The notes under the pieces are model-generated. The model worked only from the letters and a program-made list of their open reading frames with translations, ran no database searches and was not told the origin of the DNA. The position numbers were made by a program, and so were the translations under genes. A DNA stretch of 64,000 nt from Symsagittifera roscoffensis (lineage: Eukaryota; Xenacoelomorpha; Acoela; Convolutidae), in assembly GCF_963678635.1 (NCBI RefSeq), contig NC_087064.1:72105465-72169464 (forward strand), written 5' to 3'. This document shows positions 1-11,842 of this stretch, piece by piece (the stretch's first letter is position 1; every line of letters starts with the position of its first letter).

Positions 1-1
1 T

Positions 2-172
2 AAAGATAGCTCTACTCCAAATGAAAAAACTGAAAATAAGGAAATTAGGATTGATATTGATGATAAGAGTAAAACTGATAATATAATTAAACATATTAAT
101 ATTCTTAAGGCTAGAGAAGGGGGAGTCAAGAGTCCGACAAAGGAGATCTGGACAAAAAAGTGGAGTCAAGGA
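2..172 (+). CDS. partial unknown ORF at window edge
   Basis: An open frame runs in from the left edge and stops at 170-172. Its first two thirds are AT-rich and encode a Lys/Asn/Ile/Asp-rich stretch. Base composition changes sharply near 115, where G-rich sequence of element D begins, so this is probably the end of a different gene or mobile element truncated by D. The last residues may already be D sequence read in a chance frame. I recognise no family. Confidence 0.2.
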
Positions 173-2395
173 TGATTGTGACTACGCCCCCCGAGCAGAC
201 GAGTGAGGTCTAGGAAAAGGAAACGGGAGGTAGAAGAAACGAGTCCTTCCACGGAGGCGGTTTTGGAGAAAAAACTTGAAGGAGACGGCTCCCATGGTTT
301 TAGCGAGGTGGAAGACCTACAAGGGCAATTCAGCGGCCCGGAGGTTGGCTGACGTGTTAGTCGAAATGGAAGCCTCGACGACTCCGGGAACGGAAGAGGA
401 CTTCAAACCCCAGAAAGCGAATGCAAAAAGGGTTTCCACCAGTGGACAAATGTGAGAAGTAGACGTTGGCAAAGATTGGATCTCGACTCAACACCAGAGT
501 ATAGGGAAACAAGTGATAAGTGACCCTCTTGAGAGAGGAGCAACGAGAAACACCGCTCGCCCTGGTGGATAGCCCTAGAAACCACGAAGGAATTAGAAAG
601 CTGCCTGAGGAAAATTGATCGCGGGATAGGGCTACCCAACAAAAAGCTGAAGTGAATAAACTGGAGTTGGGGATCAGATGGGACGAACTTGGGAGAAATT
701 GCTGCTTGAGTATTTCAAGGATGAAATGAGGGCACCCTCATTGGCACAACCATTGATTGCGAATCCTTTTGTCAGGGCGGCGAGGCAGTTGATGTTCACG
801 TGGAGCTTGGCAGGAGTGGCTTTGGAAGTGCTGATTTCATGCGACAGGCCCAAGTTAGGCGACAAGGACTTGCGCGTGTATCAGATGTTGATGCAGCATA
901 TTGACCACCATCGAGGCATGTAGTCAGAAAGTGACAGGAATTTAAGCGATGGAAAGGCAAGTCCTCAACCGTCATCTTGAACGTGTACCAGAGTAATGGG
1001 GTCGCTAAGGGAGATGGTTCGAGGCAGTCTCTGGAGAACCATGGAAAGCTTGATCACATACGGAGGTTCTCCAGCAAGAAGTTCGGCAAGGATCATGACG
1101 TGCATCGTAACATGGCTCTGGCAGAGCCATTAATCGAAGCCCACGAAGCGGGGAGAGTACCAGAACGTATCCGGTGAGATCCTACAACCCTTTCTTGGAT
1201 CCGGAGGCTAAGGCTGCTTACATGAATTTTGAGGTGGCGGTATTGTTGAAGTTCTGGGCAGAGAAAATAGTCGAGATTGATCAGACGGAAAGGGAGAGAC
1301 CGAGTCTAGGTCTGCTACTTGAGCAGATGCCAGAAGTCATCAGTAAGCCGCGTTCTGATAAGAAGGTGGAGCTGAGGCAGGAGGCGTAGACAAGGTGTAG
1401 TCTACTAACCTGGGGACTATTTGGAAGTTACTGAGACCATCTTGGTGCCCACATTCCCAAGCAAGTCTAAACGAAGAATTCACGATGTGGGTGAGGCTAT
1501 CGCCAGCGAAGGACGAGGATCTGGGGAGTTTAAACGTGATACATAAACTGATCCTGCCTCACCAAGGGGAACCCGAGGAAGCGATGAGCAAGCCGGATAA
1601 GTCAGTAAAGAAGATGGAGCCTGGCAGTTGTTTTGATCTAGCGAGTGCAGGTGGAGAGCATTTTTGTGACGGACGATCTTGTAACTGGATACAATCTTTT
1701 CAAAGGGTAGATCTGGCCATCTGGTTTGGTGACATCACTGAGAAGGAGAAGAGCGAGGTGCAAATAGTGGCTGCGTGTTACGCGAGCACCACCGTGAATC
1801 TGGCAACGGCGTTGGGATTCTTCTCAAGGATATGTAGTTTGCAGTCACTGGAGATGCTAGAGTCCGAGCACCAGCTGGTGACGTCGTTGAGCGTGGAGTC
1901 TTGGCCTGGAGTACTGCAGATGGTTCATGAGCACATCGAGGGTTGGAAAACCGGTCTTGAGGCAGAGATGTAGTTTCCCGTGAGCGAGGCCTACAGTCTA
2001 CCGATGAGTGTAAGTCTCTGGTGGGATCAGTCATGGTTAACCTGGGAGGAAGCCATTATCCGTTACTTATGGCGATGGTGGAAGCATCTAATCAGAGGGT
2101 GCTGATCGACAATGCTTTCTCAGTGCCCAAGTGCGTGCGCCTGGCGCGGATGTGGCATCACTCACATCGGTTGTTGAGGAAGATGCTAGGAGCAGTGTCT
2201 GGAGATTGAAGGGGGGATTTGAGTGAGATCTGGGGGGGGGGGGGCGGGGAACTCTTGAGTTTGGAAAAAGAGAATGCTACTGAATTCGAGAGGCAGAACG
2301 CGATTAAGAAGATAACGAATAATGCCTAAGCCATGAATGAAAATGACCTGACACACGCGAAGATGATAGAAATTGAACCTCTGCTTGAAGCTTTG
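116..2395 (+). pseudogene. element D: decayed 3' part of second polyprotein
   Basis: This is a divergent relative of the last portion of the second polyprotein of elements A and B. The stretch near 330-450 aligns with the B segment near 62860-62990 (shared ARxLAD...EME pattern). The stretch at 690-890 matches the B segment near 63230-63440. The stretch at 1174-1389 carries the YNPF...F..A..L.FW pattern of A near 13690-13770. The 1485-1973 open stretch keeps a small Cys/His motif and the NLATALGF block of A near 13110-13160. Frames change many times and stops are frequent, so no long product is possible. The left end is truncated near 115. It differs from A and B far more than they differ from each other, so it is probably a separate subfamily. 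Confidence 0.65.
2232..2249. repeat. G homopolymer tract
   Basis: Thirteen consecutive G, one C, then four G interrupt the decayed D coding sequence. The length of such a run is prone to sequencing error, so frames across it should not be trusted. Confidence 0.8.
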
Positions 2396-3222
2396 AGAGA
2401 GCGCAATTTCCGGATCATCAACTTGACGCAAGGAGAACGCCCATGTCTTTGTCTGCCACAGACAGTATGGTTTCCGCAGCAGTCGAATCTTGCTTGATAT
2501 GCGATGTGGAGAAAATTCGGTTAATAGAGCCACCCGATCATCAACAGAAGGTCACTCTTTTTGTGGTGAGCTCGATGCTGGATTTCCGATGGATTGAGGA
2601 GAAGGTAACGAAGTATCGGGAGTCGAAGACACCAACAGTGGAGTCGATACATGCCATTCACTATAGCCGGAGGCTTGAGTTGTTTGAGACTGTGTACAAA
2701 GTATTCGCTTTACCCATGGAAGTGAGACACGTACGGAGCCGCGTAAGAATTTTTTTATGGTTTCAAACGACGCTGACGTCTTGGCTGTACACGTTGACGA
2801 TGAATCACATGAAGAAGCATCGAAAAGAATATCGTCACTTTCTGGCCGAGATGGGGCCGGCGGTATTCAAGAGAACCTTGCTAAACCATCGTAATGCAAT
2901 TACCCCGGGATGGAAAAGGGTTGGTAAAGTGTCTATAGATAATACCAAAGCGAGGGAATCGATATTGGAGGGGGAAATGGCGAAGAATGTGAGCTTCAGC
3001 TTGCACAACTCCTTTTGCTCGAACAAGGAACCTTAAGTGAAAATCCTGCCGAACCAGACGAAGAGATTGCAAGTGCAAAAAAATTGGATGCAAGCCTACA
3101 AACAATTGAAGACATGGAGCGAAATCGTGGTCAGTTCCGATGAGGAAGAAGAATTATCGAGGCAAATTGAAGTGTCAAGTGCATCCGGACCCAGTAACTC
3201 AAAGACGGGGGGCGCGAGCTGA
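2396..3222 (+). pseudogene. element D: C-terminal domain of second polyprotein (copy 1)
   Basis: This encodes the C-terminal domain shared by all family members. It shows the W(F/L)...T.W.Y......M pattern, the ...YKRxxLTHRNA..-type block and the conserved LHNSFC motif that is also in A (11843-12772) and C (39212-39613). The main open stretch is 2443-3036, ending at a TAA. The duplicated unit 2 has AAA there and continues, so this stop arose after the duplication. The remaining part (3037-3222) encodes an acidic tail. No known domain is recognised; the domain is probably helical and its function is unknown. Confidence 0.7.
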
Positions 3223-3260
3223 GCAGGGTGCTCAGGAGTTGGTTCTTGAGTCTTGAGCGT

Positions 3261-3290
3261 GAAAGGAAAAAGGGGCTTGATTGTGAACTC
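3261..3290 (+). other. candidate polypurine tract and LTR start of element D
   Basis: Fifteen purines (3261-3275) lie 38 bp after the D stop codon and are followed by TGTGAACTC from 3282. This is the layout expected for a 3' LTR boundary. The second unit repeats it at 8014-8040. The other LTR of D is not in the window, so the call is inferred. Confidence 0.4.
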
Positions 3291-3639
3291 AGATGACATG
3301 CGAGGGCACGGAAAAGAAATTTTAACATACAAAATTTTGTTATTAATATACTATAATGACTATATAAATCAAAATACTGCATGACACATTTCTGATCGGG
3401 TAGGACAAAAGAAATTTCAATGACTAGGTTATAAAGCTGGAACTTAGGGTGCAGGCGGATGCAGATTTTGATTGCTGTCTAGCGATAATGTGACAATTTT
3501 GCATGGCTGTGAATTTTGTGGTGTAGATAAAGTTAAATCTGCTGCAAACTTCTGTAAATGACCCCTGGCACTGTATCTTGAGACGCACTGAACATTATGG
3601 GGACTCAATGACAGACGACGACACGCAATGAGGACATCA

Positions 3640-5628
3640 ATCTTGAGTCCGGGGAGTTTGCGCAGTCGGTCATATTTGAATGATTGATCTTGAGCTGAAC
3701 GTTAAATCTTGATTTTGGGGAGAAAAGTAATTTTCAAAAGTTCGAATTGAGCCTGTCAGGCTCAAGTTTGTCGCATCAACTAAAAATGCAAAAAGAAATC
3801 AATCAAGAAAATTGAGTAATAATTGCGGAAAAGTAGCTGAGATTAAAGGAGTAAAACAGCTATTAACAATTTTACTATAAATCAAACGAGAGTAGAGCTG
3901 TCTTGTTCCTGGCAGAGAATCAAGAGTGACGGAGAACAGATAGAAGGAGCGTTCGAGTGGACCAGAGCTAACCTTGAGTGGAAAAGTGGACAGCTGAAGC
4001 TGCCCAATGGTCCAGACAGAAAACTTGTTTCTTGAATTAAATTTTATTACTTTCAAACTTTTTGAGTTATTCTTAAATACCCTAAATCAATTCTAGAGTT
4101 GCTTTACAATTTAGTTAATTAATTTTAGAGGTCATGCCGGTATTTAAGTGCCCAATTTAAAATTCTGAAGTGTGTTTTATTGTATTATGTTGAGTTAGGG
4201 AGAGTTTTTAGGTTGATCCATCTGAAATGGATCCAAGGTCCACTGCCCAATAAAACTCTCGGTATACGTAAGGTTCCGACCCTGTTTTTAACGGCCCTTG
4301 ATTGTTTTAGGTATTTCGAGACCTGAGCAAAGAGACGTTCTGATTTCAAGAGTGGGGGTATTTTCGTAGTAGCCTTTGAGCTGTAACACGGTTTGTAGTC
4401 TCATGTCGCAAGTGAACCGAATTGGCTTCGACCGCTCGAGGTAGAAAAACACAAGAGATATTTTCCCTGACTATTGAGCCAATGGTTAAAGGGCATATTT
4501 TTCTTAACCTCATATGTGACTTAAGTAGCCGACTGTTAAAAGTGTCACTCTGATCCAGTCAATCGATCTTCTTTATTTCTCTTCCTGAACTCTTGATTTT
4601 CTGTCATGAACTAGACAGCTCTACTCGTGTCGAGTTATTCCGGTAAAGTTGCGAATAGCAATTTTACTCTAGTATTTTTCCAGCGAATTGCTCGCCATTC
4701 TAACACGAATATTCTGCCATCTAGTTTTAATTGCAATTTTAGTTGTTGCGAGAAACTTGGGCATGACATGCTTCTTTCAAAATTAAAAAAAAAACTGTTG
4801 TTGTCCCCAAAATCGGGATTAAACTTCTAATTCAAGGTCAAACTTCCAGATATGACTGACTGGCACAAAAATACCAGCCTTTTAATTGCAACAAAGACAC
4901 CGTCGTGTTTTGTAGACAATGAGCCGCTCACGCCATTACAACTATAGATGCTGTACTCCAGTTAAAACAGACTCGTCTGGGTTTTCTTGGACTAGCCATA
5001 TTTCACTGAGTGTGCCATTTGGTCATATTTGACCTTGACCTGAACGTTTTATCTGGATTTTGGGAGAAAAGAAAATTATGAAAAAATCGAATTGAGCCTG
5101 TCATGTTCAAGTTTCTCGCGACAACTGAAAATACGAAAAATTAGCAATCAGAAGAATCGAGGATTAATTGCGGAAACGTTGCTGAAATAAATTAGAATAA
5201 AATTGCTATTCGCAATTTTACTAGAATTATACGACAAGAAAAGATCTATCTTGTTCCTGATAGGAAGACGAAACTGCTGGAGAAGAAAACGGAAAACAAT
5301 CGATTGTACCGGAGTGAACCTTGAGTGGAAAGGTGGACAGCTGAAAATGCCCAATGATTCAAATAGAAAACTTGTTTCTCGAGCTAAAACTTATTTACTT
5401 GAAACTTCCTGAGTCACACTTAGTTGGCAAATCAATTCTAGAGTTGCTTAACAATTTATTTACTCATTTCTAGAGGTCGTGTCGGTATGTAAGTACCCAA
5501 TTTAAATTTCTTGAGTGTGTTTTATTTTGTTATGTTGAGTTAGGGAGAGTTTTTAGGCTGATTCATCTAAATGGATCAAGAATTCACTCTCCAATAAAAA
5601 CTAACGGTATACGTAAAGTTCCGATCCT
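3640..5628. repeat. composite repeat block, direct and inverted copies (unit 1)
   Basis: Two direct repeats of about 640 bp lie at roughly 3640-4300 and 5000-5628. Both run from a CTTGAGCTGAACGTT-like start to an AATAAAA...GGTATACGTAAGGTTCCGA end. A reverse-complement copy of the first half lies between them at about 4570-4850. Each direct copy ends with a possible polyadenylation signal, so these may be LTRs or LTR sub-repeats of D or of a small non-autonomous element. No long ORF is present. Confidence 0.55.
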
Positions 5629-6019
5629 TTTAACATTCGTCCAAATAGTACATAGTGATGGAGCGTAGAAAAAGCACCTTTTGACCATCCACTGAAGTCA
5701 CCTTTCGTGAGATCTCTTTCTTCTAAGTGTCTTATCGTGTCTTGTTACCACGATAAGATGTCTCGGTACTCTCGTGTTTTTCTATTGACTGTTTTTCGTC
5801 CTGTATCTCCGGTTGTGAGTTTTGTTCGTCTTTTTCTGCCAAATATCGCCGTTTCTGCATTTCTTAGAAAAATACCGCTCAGAATCGAAATTTTGAAATA
5901 TAAATTTTCCAGAATATTCTGACCCTCTTTTTTTGCTAATAATTGATCACTAAGGCCCTTATTGTCATTTTCCTAAGGTCCCCGCAGGTTCGACTGTGCA
6001 TATCCGGGGGAATGGTATA
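5629..6019 (-). repeat. shortened A-type LTR (duplicated copy in unit 1)
   Basis: This is the counterpart of 10740-11128. It contains the LTR start region (the terminal TGTG is mutated, reading TATA on the plus strand at 6016-6019) and the LTR end (GAATGTTA on the minus strand). It lacks the central segment of about 490 bp present in the 5' LTRs of A and B. Sharing this gap with unit 2 shows that the internal deletion came before the tandem duplication. Confidence 0.7.
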
Positions 6020-6817
6020 TACTTCCTGAACGCATAACTCCAGGTTATCTTTAAGTGGTGATCCGCTTTTCTATAATCAACTTTACAAATCGCATTAGGA
6101 AAAGAAATTTATCTACTCCACCTCAACTCACCGCGTGTCACAAATGGCATCGTACTACATTTCACTGCTTTTCAAAATTTTCACAAAATTTGTACCCTGA
6201 GGAGTGTCCTAGATAAAGTTTCTTTTTCGACTACTTACGTCATTTCTCCGTAAATTTTTTTCTCGCTCTTGCTGATTAAAAAGTTTTGGGATGTATTACA
6301 GCCACGCACCGGTTATATTTAATTATTTAATTTAACCTCTTTCACCAAGTATAATCATTCATTTATGCTGTTGCCCTCAATATTAAAACTAAGAAACTCT
6401 GTGGATAGGAAAAGTAATGAGGTACTCACCCTCTTCGAGCAAGCGTACCCAAACCCTACCGGGTCGCCACAAAGTGAAGATTTTTCTTACACAGGTTGAA
6501 AACTTCAGTCAGGTTTAAACAGGTAAATATACTCACCTATAGCCTATATAACATCAACTAAAACTTTCATTGTAATTCAACAATTGCAATAATTCAACAA
6601 TTCTCAAAGCCTGGTTTAACCAAACAACATCAAAGCAAAAAGTTTAAAAGTCCCAATAGTCAATTTTAGTTGATTGGCACAAGTTTTAACCCACCACAGC
6701 AATTAAGTTTTTTCTCTCTCTCCTCACTTCTATTTCGTGTCCCGTCTTTATTCTCACTCCATTGTATGTTGCTCCTGTTCTCGTACTTCACTATTCTCCA
6801 GGACTTTCTGCAACATG
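6020..6817 (-). other. A-type 3' untranslated region (duplicated copy)
   Basis: This noncoding AT-rich sequence lies between the LTR remnant and the A-type C-terminal coding fragment. It closely matches 11129-11842 but keeps about 70 bp (near 6400-6460) that unit 2 has lost. I see no gene in it. Confidence 0.6.
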
Positions 6818-7154
6818 TCAACGGAGTTGCGGGCCGTGCCCCAGCTTTCTTGCTCCAACAACCTCGGTTTGCAGCAGACCCACGTTGACTTTCTGCTCTC
6901 GATTTCTGCAGAAGCTGTTATGCAGACACAGGCTCACATTTTGTTCTAGGTCAGCTTGTAAGACCTCGTTCCTCTCTTCTTCTGTGGTGCAAGACATCCC
7001 AGCTACTCTTTTCACCGCCGTAGTCAGAGCGTTCCTATGTGTCAGGAATGCTCTTTTATAGGCTCCCGGCCCTATATATAGCTGGAAGGATTGAGAGGCT
7101 TCCGTGTTTCGGGACATATGACGCTTCGCGCGTTCATACACCCATGCTGTCATT
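6818..7154 (-). pseudogene. element A C-terminal fragment (duplicated copy)
   Basis: A reverse-strand open frame matches the last third of the 11843-12772 ORF, including the LHNSFCRNREQKV region, and ends in the same stop. It is cut at 7154, where it joins plus-strand D sequence, so its upstream part is missing. It is a by-product of the tandem duplication. Confidence 0.75.
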
Positions 7155-7976
7155 AGAGAGCGCAATTTCCGGATCATCAACTTGACGCAAGGAGAACTCC
7201 CATGTCTTTGTCTGCCACAGACAGTATGGTTTCCGCAGCAGTCGAATCTCTGCTTGATATGCGATGTGGAGAAAATTCGGTCTATAGAGCCACCCGATCA
7301 TCAACAGAAGGTCACTCTTTTTGTGGTGAGCTCGATGCTGGCATTGCGATGGATTGAGGAGAACGTAACGAAGTATCGGGAGTCGAAGACACCAACAGTG
7401 GAGTCGATACATGCCATTCACTATAGCCGGAGGCTTGAGTTGTTTGAGACTGCGTACAAAGTATTCGCTGTACCCATGGAAGTGAGACACGTAAGCGTAA
7501 GAATTTTTTCATGGTTTCGACTGACGCTGACGTCTTGGCTGTACACGTTGACGAAGAATCACATGAAGAAGAATCGAAAAGAATATCGTCACTTTCTGGC
7601 CGAGATGGGGCCGGCGGCCTTCAAGAGAACCTTGCTAACCCATCGCAATGCAATTACCCCGGGATGGAAAAGGGTTGGTAAAGTGTCTATAGATAATACC
7701 AAAGCGAGGGAATCGATATTGGAGGAGGAATTGGCGAAGAATGTGAGCTTCAGCTTGCACAACTCCTTTTGCTCGAACAGGGAACCTAAAGTGAAAATCC
7801 TGCCGAACCAGGCGAAGAGATTGCAAGATCAAAAAAATTGGATGCAAGCCTACAAACAGTTGAAGACATGGAGAGAAATCGTGGTCAGTTCCGATGAGGA
7901 AGAAGAATTATCGAGGCAAATTGAAGTGTCAAGTGCATCCGGACCCAGTAACTCGAAGACGGGGGGCGCGAGCTGA
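7155..7976 (+). pseudogene. element D: C-terminal domain of second polyprotein (copy 2)
   Basis: An open frame of 264 codons (7182-7976) covers the whole region that is split in unit 1. It starts in D sequence just past the duplication joint, so there is no natural upstream part. It carries the helical C-terminal domain with LHNSFCSN near codon 190 and an acidic SSDEEEE tail. The ATG at 7182 is fortuitous. It is classed as a pseudogene fragment although the frame is open. Confidence 0.65.
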
Positions 7977-8373
7977 GCAGGGTGCTCAGGAGTTGGTTCT
8001 TTAGTCTTGAGCGTGAAAGGAAAAAAGGGCTTGATTGTGAACTCAGATGACATGTGAGGGCACGGAAAAGAAATTTTAACATACAAAATTTTGTTATTAA
8101 TATACTATAATGACTATATAAATCAAAATACTGCATGACACATTTCTGATCGGGTAGGTCAAAAGAAATTTCAATGACTAGGTTATAAAGCTGGAACTTA
8201 GGGTGCAGGCGGATGCAGATTCTGATTGCTGTCTAGAGATAATGTGACAATTTTGCATGGCTGTGAATTTTGGGGTGTAGATAAAGTTAAAGCTGCTGCA
8301 ATCTTCTGTGAATGACCACTGGCACTGTATCTTGAGACGCACTAAACATTATGGGGGCTCAATGACAGACGAC

Positions 8374-8753
8374 AACTATCTCGTTCGCGATGTTCAAAAA
8401 ATTGGTCGCGGCGGTCGAAAAGTTAGTCACCACATGGTCGCGGCATACTCAAAATTAGTCGCGGCGACCAAAAAATTGGTCGCGGTGGTCACAAAATTAG
8501 TTGCGGCTCGGTCGGAAAGTTGATTGGTCGCACCAATTGACTTTAAATTTCTTTCGATCACGCCGATTGTGGTCAACTTTTGTTCGGTCGCGCCGGTTGC
8601 GAACAATTTTTTGACAATGCCGCGACTAATTTTTCGACCGCCGTGACTAACTCTTCCACCGCCGCGACTAATTTTTCCACCGCCGTGACTAATTTTTCCA
8701 CCGCCGGGACTACTTTTTTCGAACACCGGGACTAACTTTTTGACCAGCGCGAC
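8374..8753. mobile_element. foldback (inverted tandem-repeat) insertion
   Basis: About 380 bp are present in unit 2 and absent at the same place in unit 1 (near 3620). The left half is a run of units like GTCGCGGCGGTCGAAAAGTTA. The right half is the same kind of unit in reverse complement (CGACCGCCGTGACTAATTTTT). The whole could fold into one long hairpin. It has no coding capacity. The structure resembles Foldback-type or MITE elements whose termini are short tandem repeats. The empty site in unit 1 shows that insertion followed the duplication, or that unit 1 lost it. Confidence 0.75.
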
Positions 8754-8754
8754 C

Positions 8755-10739
8755 AATGAGGACATCAATCTTGAGTCCGGGGAGTTTGTGCAGTTGATCA
8801 TATTTGAATGATTGACCTTGAGCTGAACGTTAAATCTTGATTTTGGGGAGAAAAGTAATTTTCAAAAATTCGAATTGAGCCTGTCAGGCTCAAGTTTTTT
8901 GCAACAACTAAAAATGCAAAAAGAAATCAATCAAAAAAATTGAGTAATAATTGCGGAAAAGTAGCTGAAATTAAAGGAGTAAAACAGCTATTCGCAATTT
9001 GACTATAAACCAAACGAGAGTAGAGCTGTCTTGTTCCTGGCAGAGAATCAAGAGTGACGGAGAACAGATAGAAGGAGCGTTCGAGTGGACCAGAGCTAAC
9101 CTTGAGTGGAAAAGTGGACAGCTGAAGCTGCCCAATGGTCCAGACAGAAATCTTGTTTCTTGAATTAAAATTTATTACTTTCAAACTTCTTGAGTTATTC
9201 TTAAATAACCTAAATCAATTTTAGAGTTGCTTTACAATTTAGTTATGCCGGTATTTAAGTGCCCAATTTAAAATTCTGGAGTGTGTTTTATTGTATTATG
9301 TTGAGTTAGGGAGAGTTTTTAGGTTGATCCATCTGAAATGGATCCAAGGTCCACTGCCCAATAAAACTCTCGTTATACGTAAGGTTCCGACCCTGTTTTT
9401 AACGGCCCTCGTTTGTTTTAGGTATTTCGAGACCTGAGCAAAGAGACGTTCTTATTTCTAGAGTGGGGGTATTTTCGTAGTAGCTTTTAAGCTGTAACAC
9501 GGTTTGTAGTCTCATGTCGCAAGTGAACCGAATTGGCTCCGACCGCTTGAGGTAGAAAAACACAAGAGATATTTTCCCTGACTATTGAGCCAATGGTTAA
9601 AGGGCATATTTTTCTGAACCTCATATGTGACTTAAGTAGCCGACTGTTACAAGTGTCACTCTGGTCCAGTCAATCGATCTTTTTTATTTCTCTTCCTGAA
9701 CTCTTGATTTTCTGTCATGAACAAGACAGCTCTACTCGTGTCGAGTTATTCCGGTAAAGTTGCGAATAGCAATTTTACTCTCGTATTTGTCCAGCAAGTT
9801 TCTCGCCATTCTAACTCGAATTTTCTGCCATCTAATTTTAATTGCAATTTTAGTTGTTGCGAGAAACTTGGGCATGACAGGCTCCATTCAAAATTTTAAA
9901 AAAAATTGTTGTTGTCCCCAAAATTGAGATTAAACTTCTAATTCAAGGTCAAACTTCCAGATAAGACTGACTGGCACAAAAATACCAGCCCTTTAATTGC
10001 AATGAAGACACCGTCGTGTTTTGTAGACAATGAGCCGCTCACGCGATTACAACTGTAGATGATGTACTCGAGTTAAAACAGCTCGTCTGGTCTTTCTTGG
10101 ACTAGCCATATTTCGCTAATTGTGCCGGTGGTCATATTTGACCTTGACCTGAACGTTTTATCTAGATTTTGGGGAGAAAAAAATTTTTTGAAAAAATCGA
10201 ATTGAGCCTGTCATGTTCATGTTTCTTGCGACAACTGAAAATACGAGAAATTAACAATCAGAAGAATCGAGTATTAATCGCGGAAACGTTGCTGAAGTAT
10301 ATTAGAATAAAATTGCTATTCGCAATTTTACTAGAAATACACGACAAGAAAAGATCTATCTTGTACCTGATAGGAAGAGGAAATTGCTGGAGAAGAAAAA
10401 TGAAAACAATCGATTGTACCGGAGTGAACCTTGAGTGGAAAGGTGGACAGCTGAAAATGCCCAATGATTCAAATAGAAAACTTGTTTCTCGAGCTAAAAC
10501 TTATTTACTTGAAACTTCCTGAGTCAAACTTAGTTAGCAAATCAATTCTAAAGTTGCTTTACAATTTATTTACTCATTTCTAGAGGTCGTGTCGGTATGT
10601 AAGTACCCAATTTAAATTTCTTGAGTGTGTTTTATTTTGTTATGTTGAGTTAGGGAGAGTTTTTAGGCTGATTCATCTGAAATGGATCAAGAATTCACTC
10701 TCCAATAAAAACTAACGGTATACGTAAGGTTCCGATTCT
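8755..10739. repeat. composite repeat block, direct and inverted copies (unit 2)
   Basis: Counterpart of 3640-5628: direct copies at about 8760-9410 and 10110-10739, with an inverted copy at about 9680-9960. A short deletion removes part of the first copy near 9243. No gene is seen. Confidence 0.55.
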
Positions 10740-11128
10740 TTTAACATTCGTCCAAATAGTACATAGTGACGGAGCGTAGAAAAAGCACCTTTTGACGTTC
10801 CACTGAAGTCACCTTTCGTGAGATCTCTTTCTGCTAAGTGTCTTATCGTGTCTTGTTACCACGATAAGATGTCTCGTTACTCTCGTGTTTTTCTATCGAC
10901 CGTTTTTCGTCCTGTATCTCCGGTTGTGAGTTTTATTCGTCTTTTTCTGCCAAGTATCGCCGTTTCTGCATTTCTTAGAAAAAGACCGTTCAGAATCGAA
11001 ATTTCGAAAAATAAAATTGCAGAATATTCTGACCCTCTTTTTTACTAACAATTGATCACTAAGGCCCTTATTGTCATTTTCCTAAGGTCCCCGCAGGTTC
11101 GACTGTGCAAATCCGGGGGAATGGCACA
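10740..11128 (-). repeat. 3' LTR of element A (internally deleted)
   Basis: On the minus strand it begins TGTGCCATTCCCCCGG at 11128 and ends near 10740 at GAATGTTA, the same termini as the 884-bp 5' LTR. It is only 389 bp because about 490 bp are missing between the TGACG and TTCCACTGAAG blocks (near 10795). The purine-rich CAGGAAGTA lies just upstream (11129-11137), at the expected place for a polypurine tract. Confidence 0.75.
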
Positions 11129-11842
11129 TACTTCCTGAACGCATAACTCCAGGTTATCTTTAAGTGGTGATCCGCTTTTCTATAATCAACTTTACAAATC
11201 GCATTAGAAAATGAAATTTATCTACTCCACCTCAACTCACCGCGTGTCACAAATGGCATCGTACTACATTTCACTGCCTTTCAAAATTTTCACAAAATTT
11301 TTACCCTGAGGAGTGTCCTAGATAAAATTTCTTTTTCGACTACTTACGTCATTTCTCCGTAAATTTTTTTCTCGCACTTGCTGATTAAAAAGTTTTGGGA
11401 TGTATTACAGCCACGCACCCGTTAAATTTAATTTAACCTCTTTCACCAAGTATAATCATTCATTTATGCTGTTGCCCTCAATATTAAAACTAAGAACCTA
11501 CCGGGTCGCCACAAAGTGAAGATTTTTCTTACACAAGTTGAAAACTTCAGTCAGGTTTAAACAGGTAAATATACTCACCTATAGCTTACATAACATCAAC
11601 TAAAACTTTCATTGTAATTCAACAATTCTCAAAGCCTGGTTTAACCAAACAACATCAAAGCAAAAAGTTTAAAAGACTCAATAGTCAATTTTAGTTGATT
11701 GGCACAAGTTTTAACCCACCACATCAATTAAGTTTTTTCTCTCTCTCCTCACTTCTATTTCGTGTCCCGTCCTTAGTCTCACTCCATTGTATGTTGCTCC
11801 TGTTCTCGTGCTTCACTATTCTCCAGGACTTTCTGCAACATG
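11129..11842 (-). other. 3' untranslated region of element A
   Basis: About 710 bp of AT-rich noncoding sequence lie between the stop of polyprotein 2 and the LTR. The segment next to the LTR is purine-rich. A related sequence occupies the same place in C (38376-39211). No gene is seen. Confidence 0.6.

Larger units (their letters stand above)
2396..7154. repeat. 4.76-kb tandem duplication, unit 1
   Basis: Sequence from 2396 repeats from 7155 (offset 4759) and runs through the same features: D C-terminus, D-side repeats, shortened A-type LTR in reverse, A 3' untranslated region and the A C-terminus in reverse. The unit ends inside the A coding sequence at an ATGCTGTCAT block and is joined directly to the start of unit 2. 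Scattered base differences and several indels separate the units, so the duplication is not recent. Confidence 0.9.

Noticed and set aside
8308-8801. Coding ORFs on both strands over the foldback insertion (KLVA-type repeats).
   Set aside because: They arise from translation of short tandem repeats; the empty site in unit 1 shows the DNA is an insertion without its own gene.
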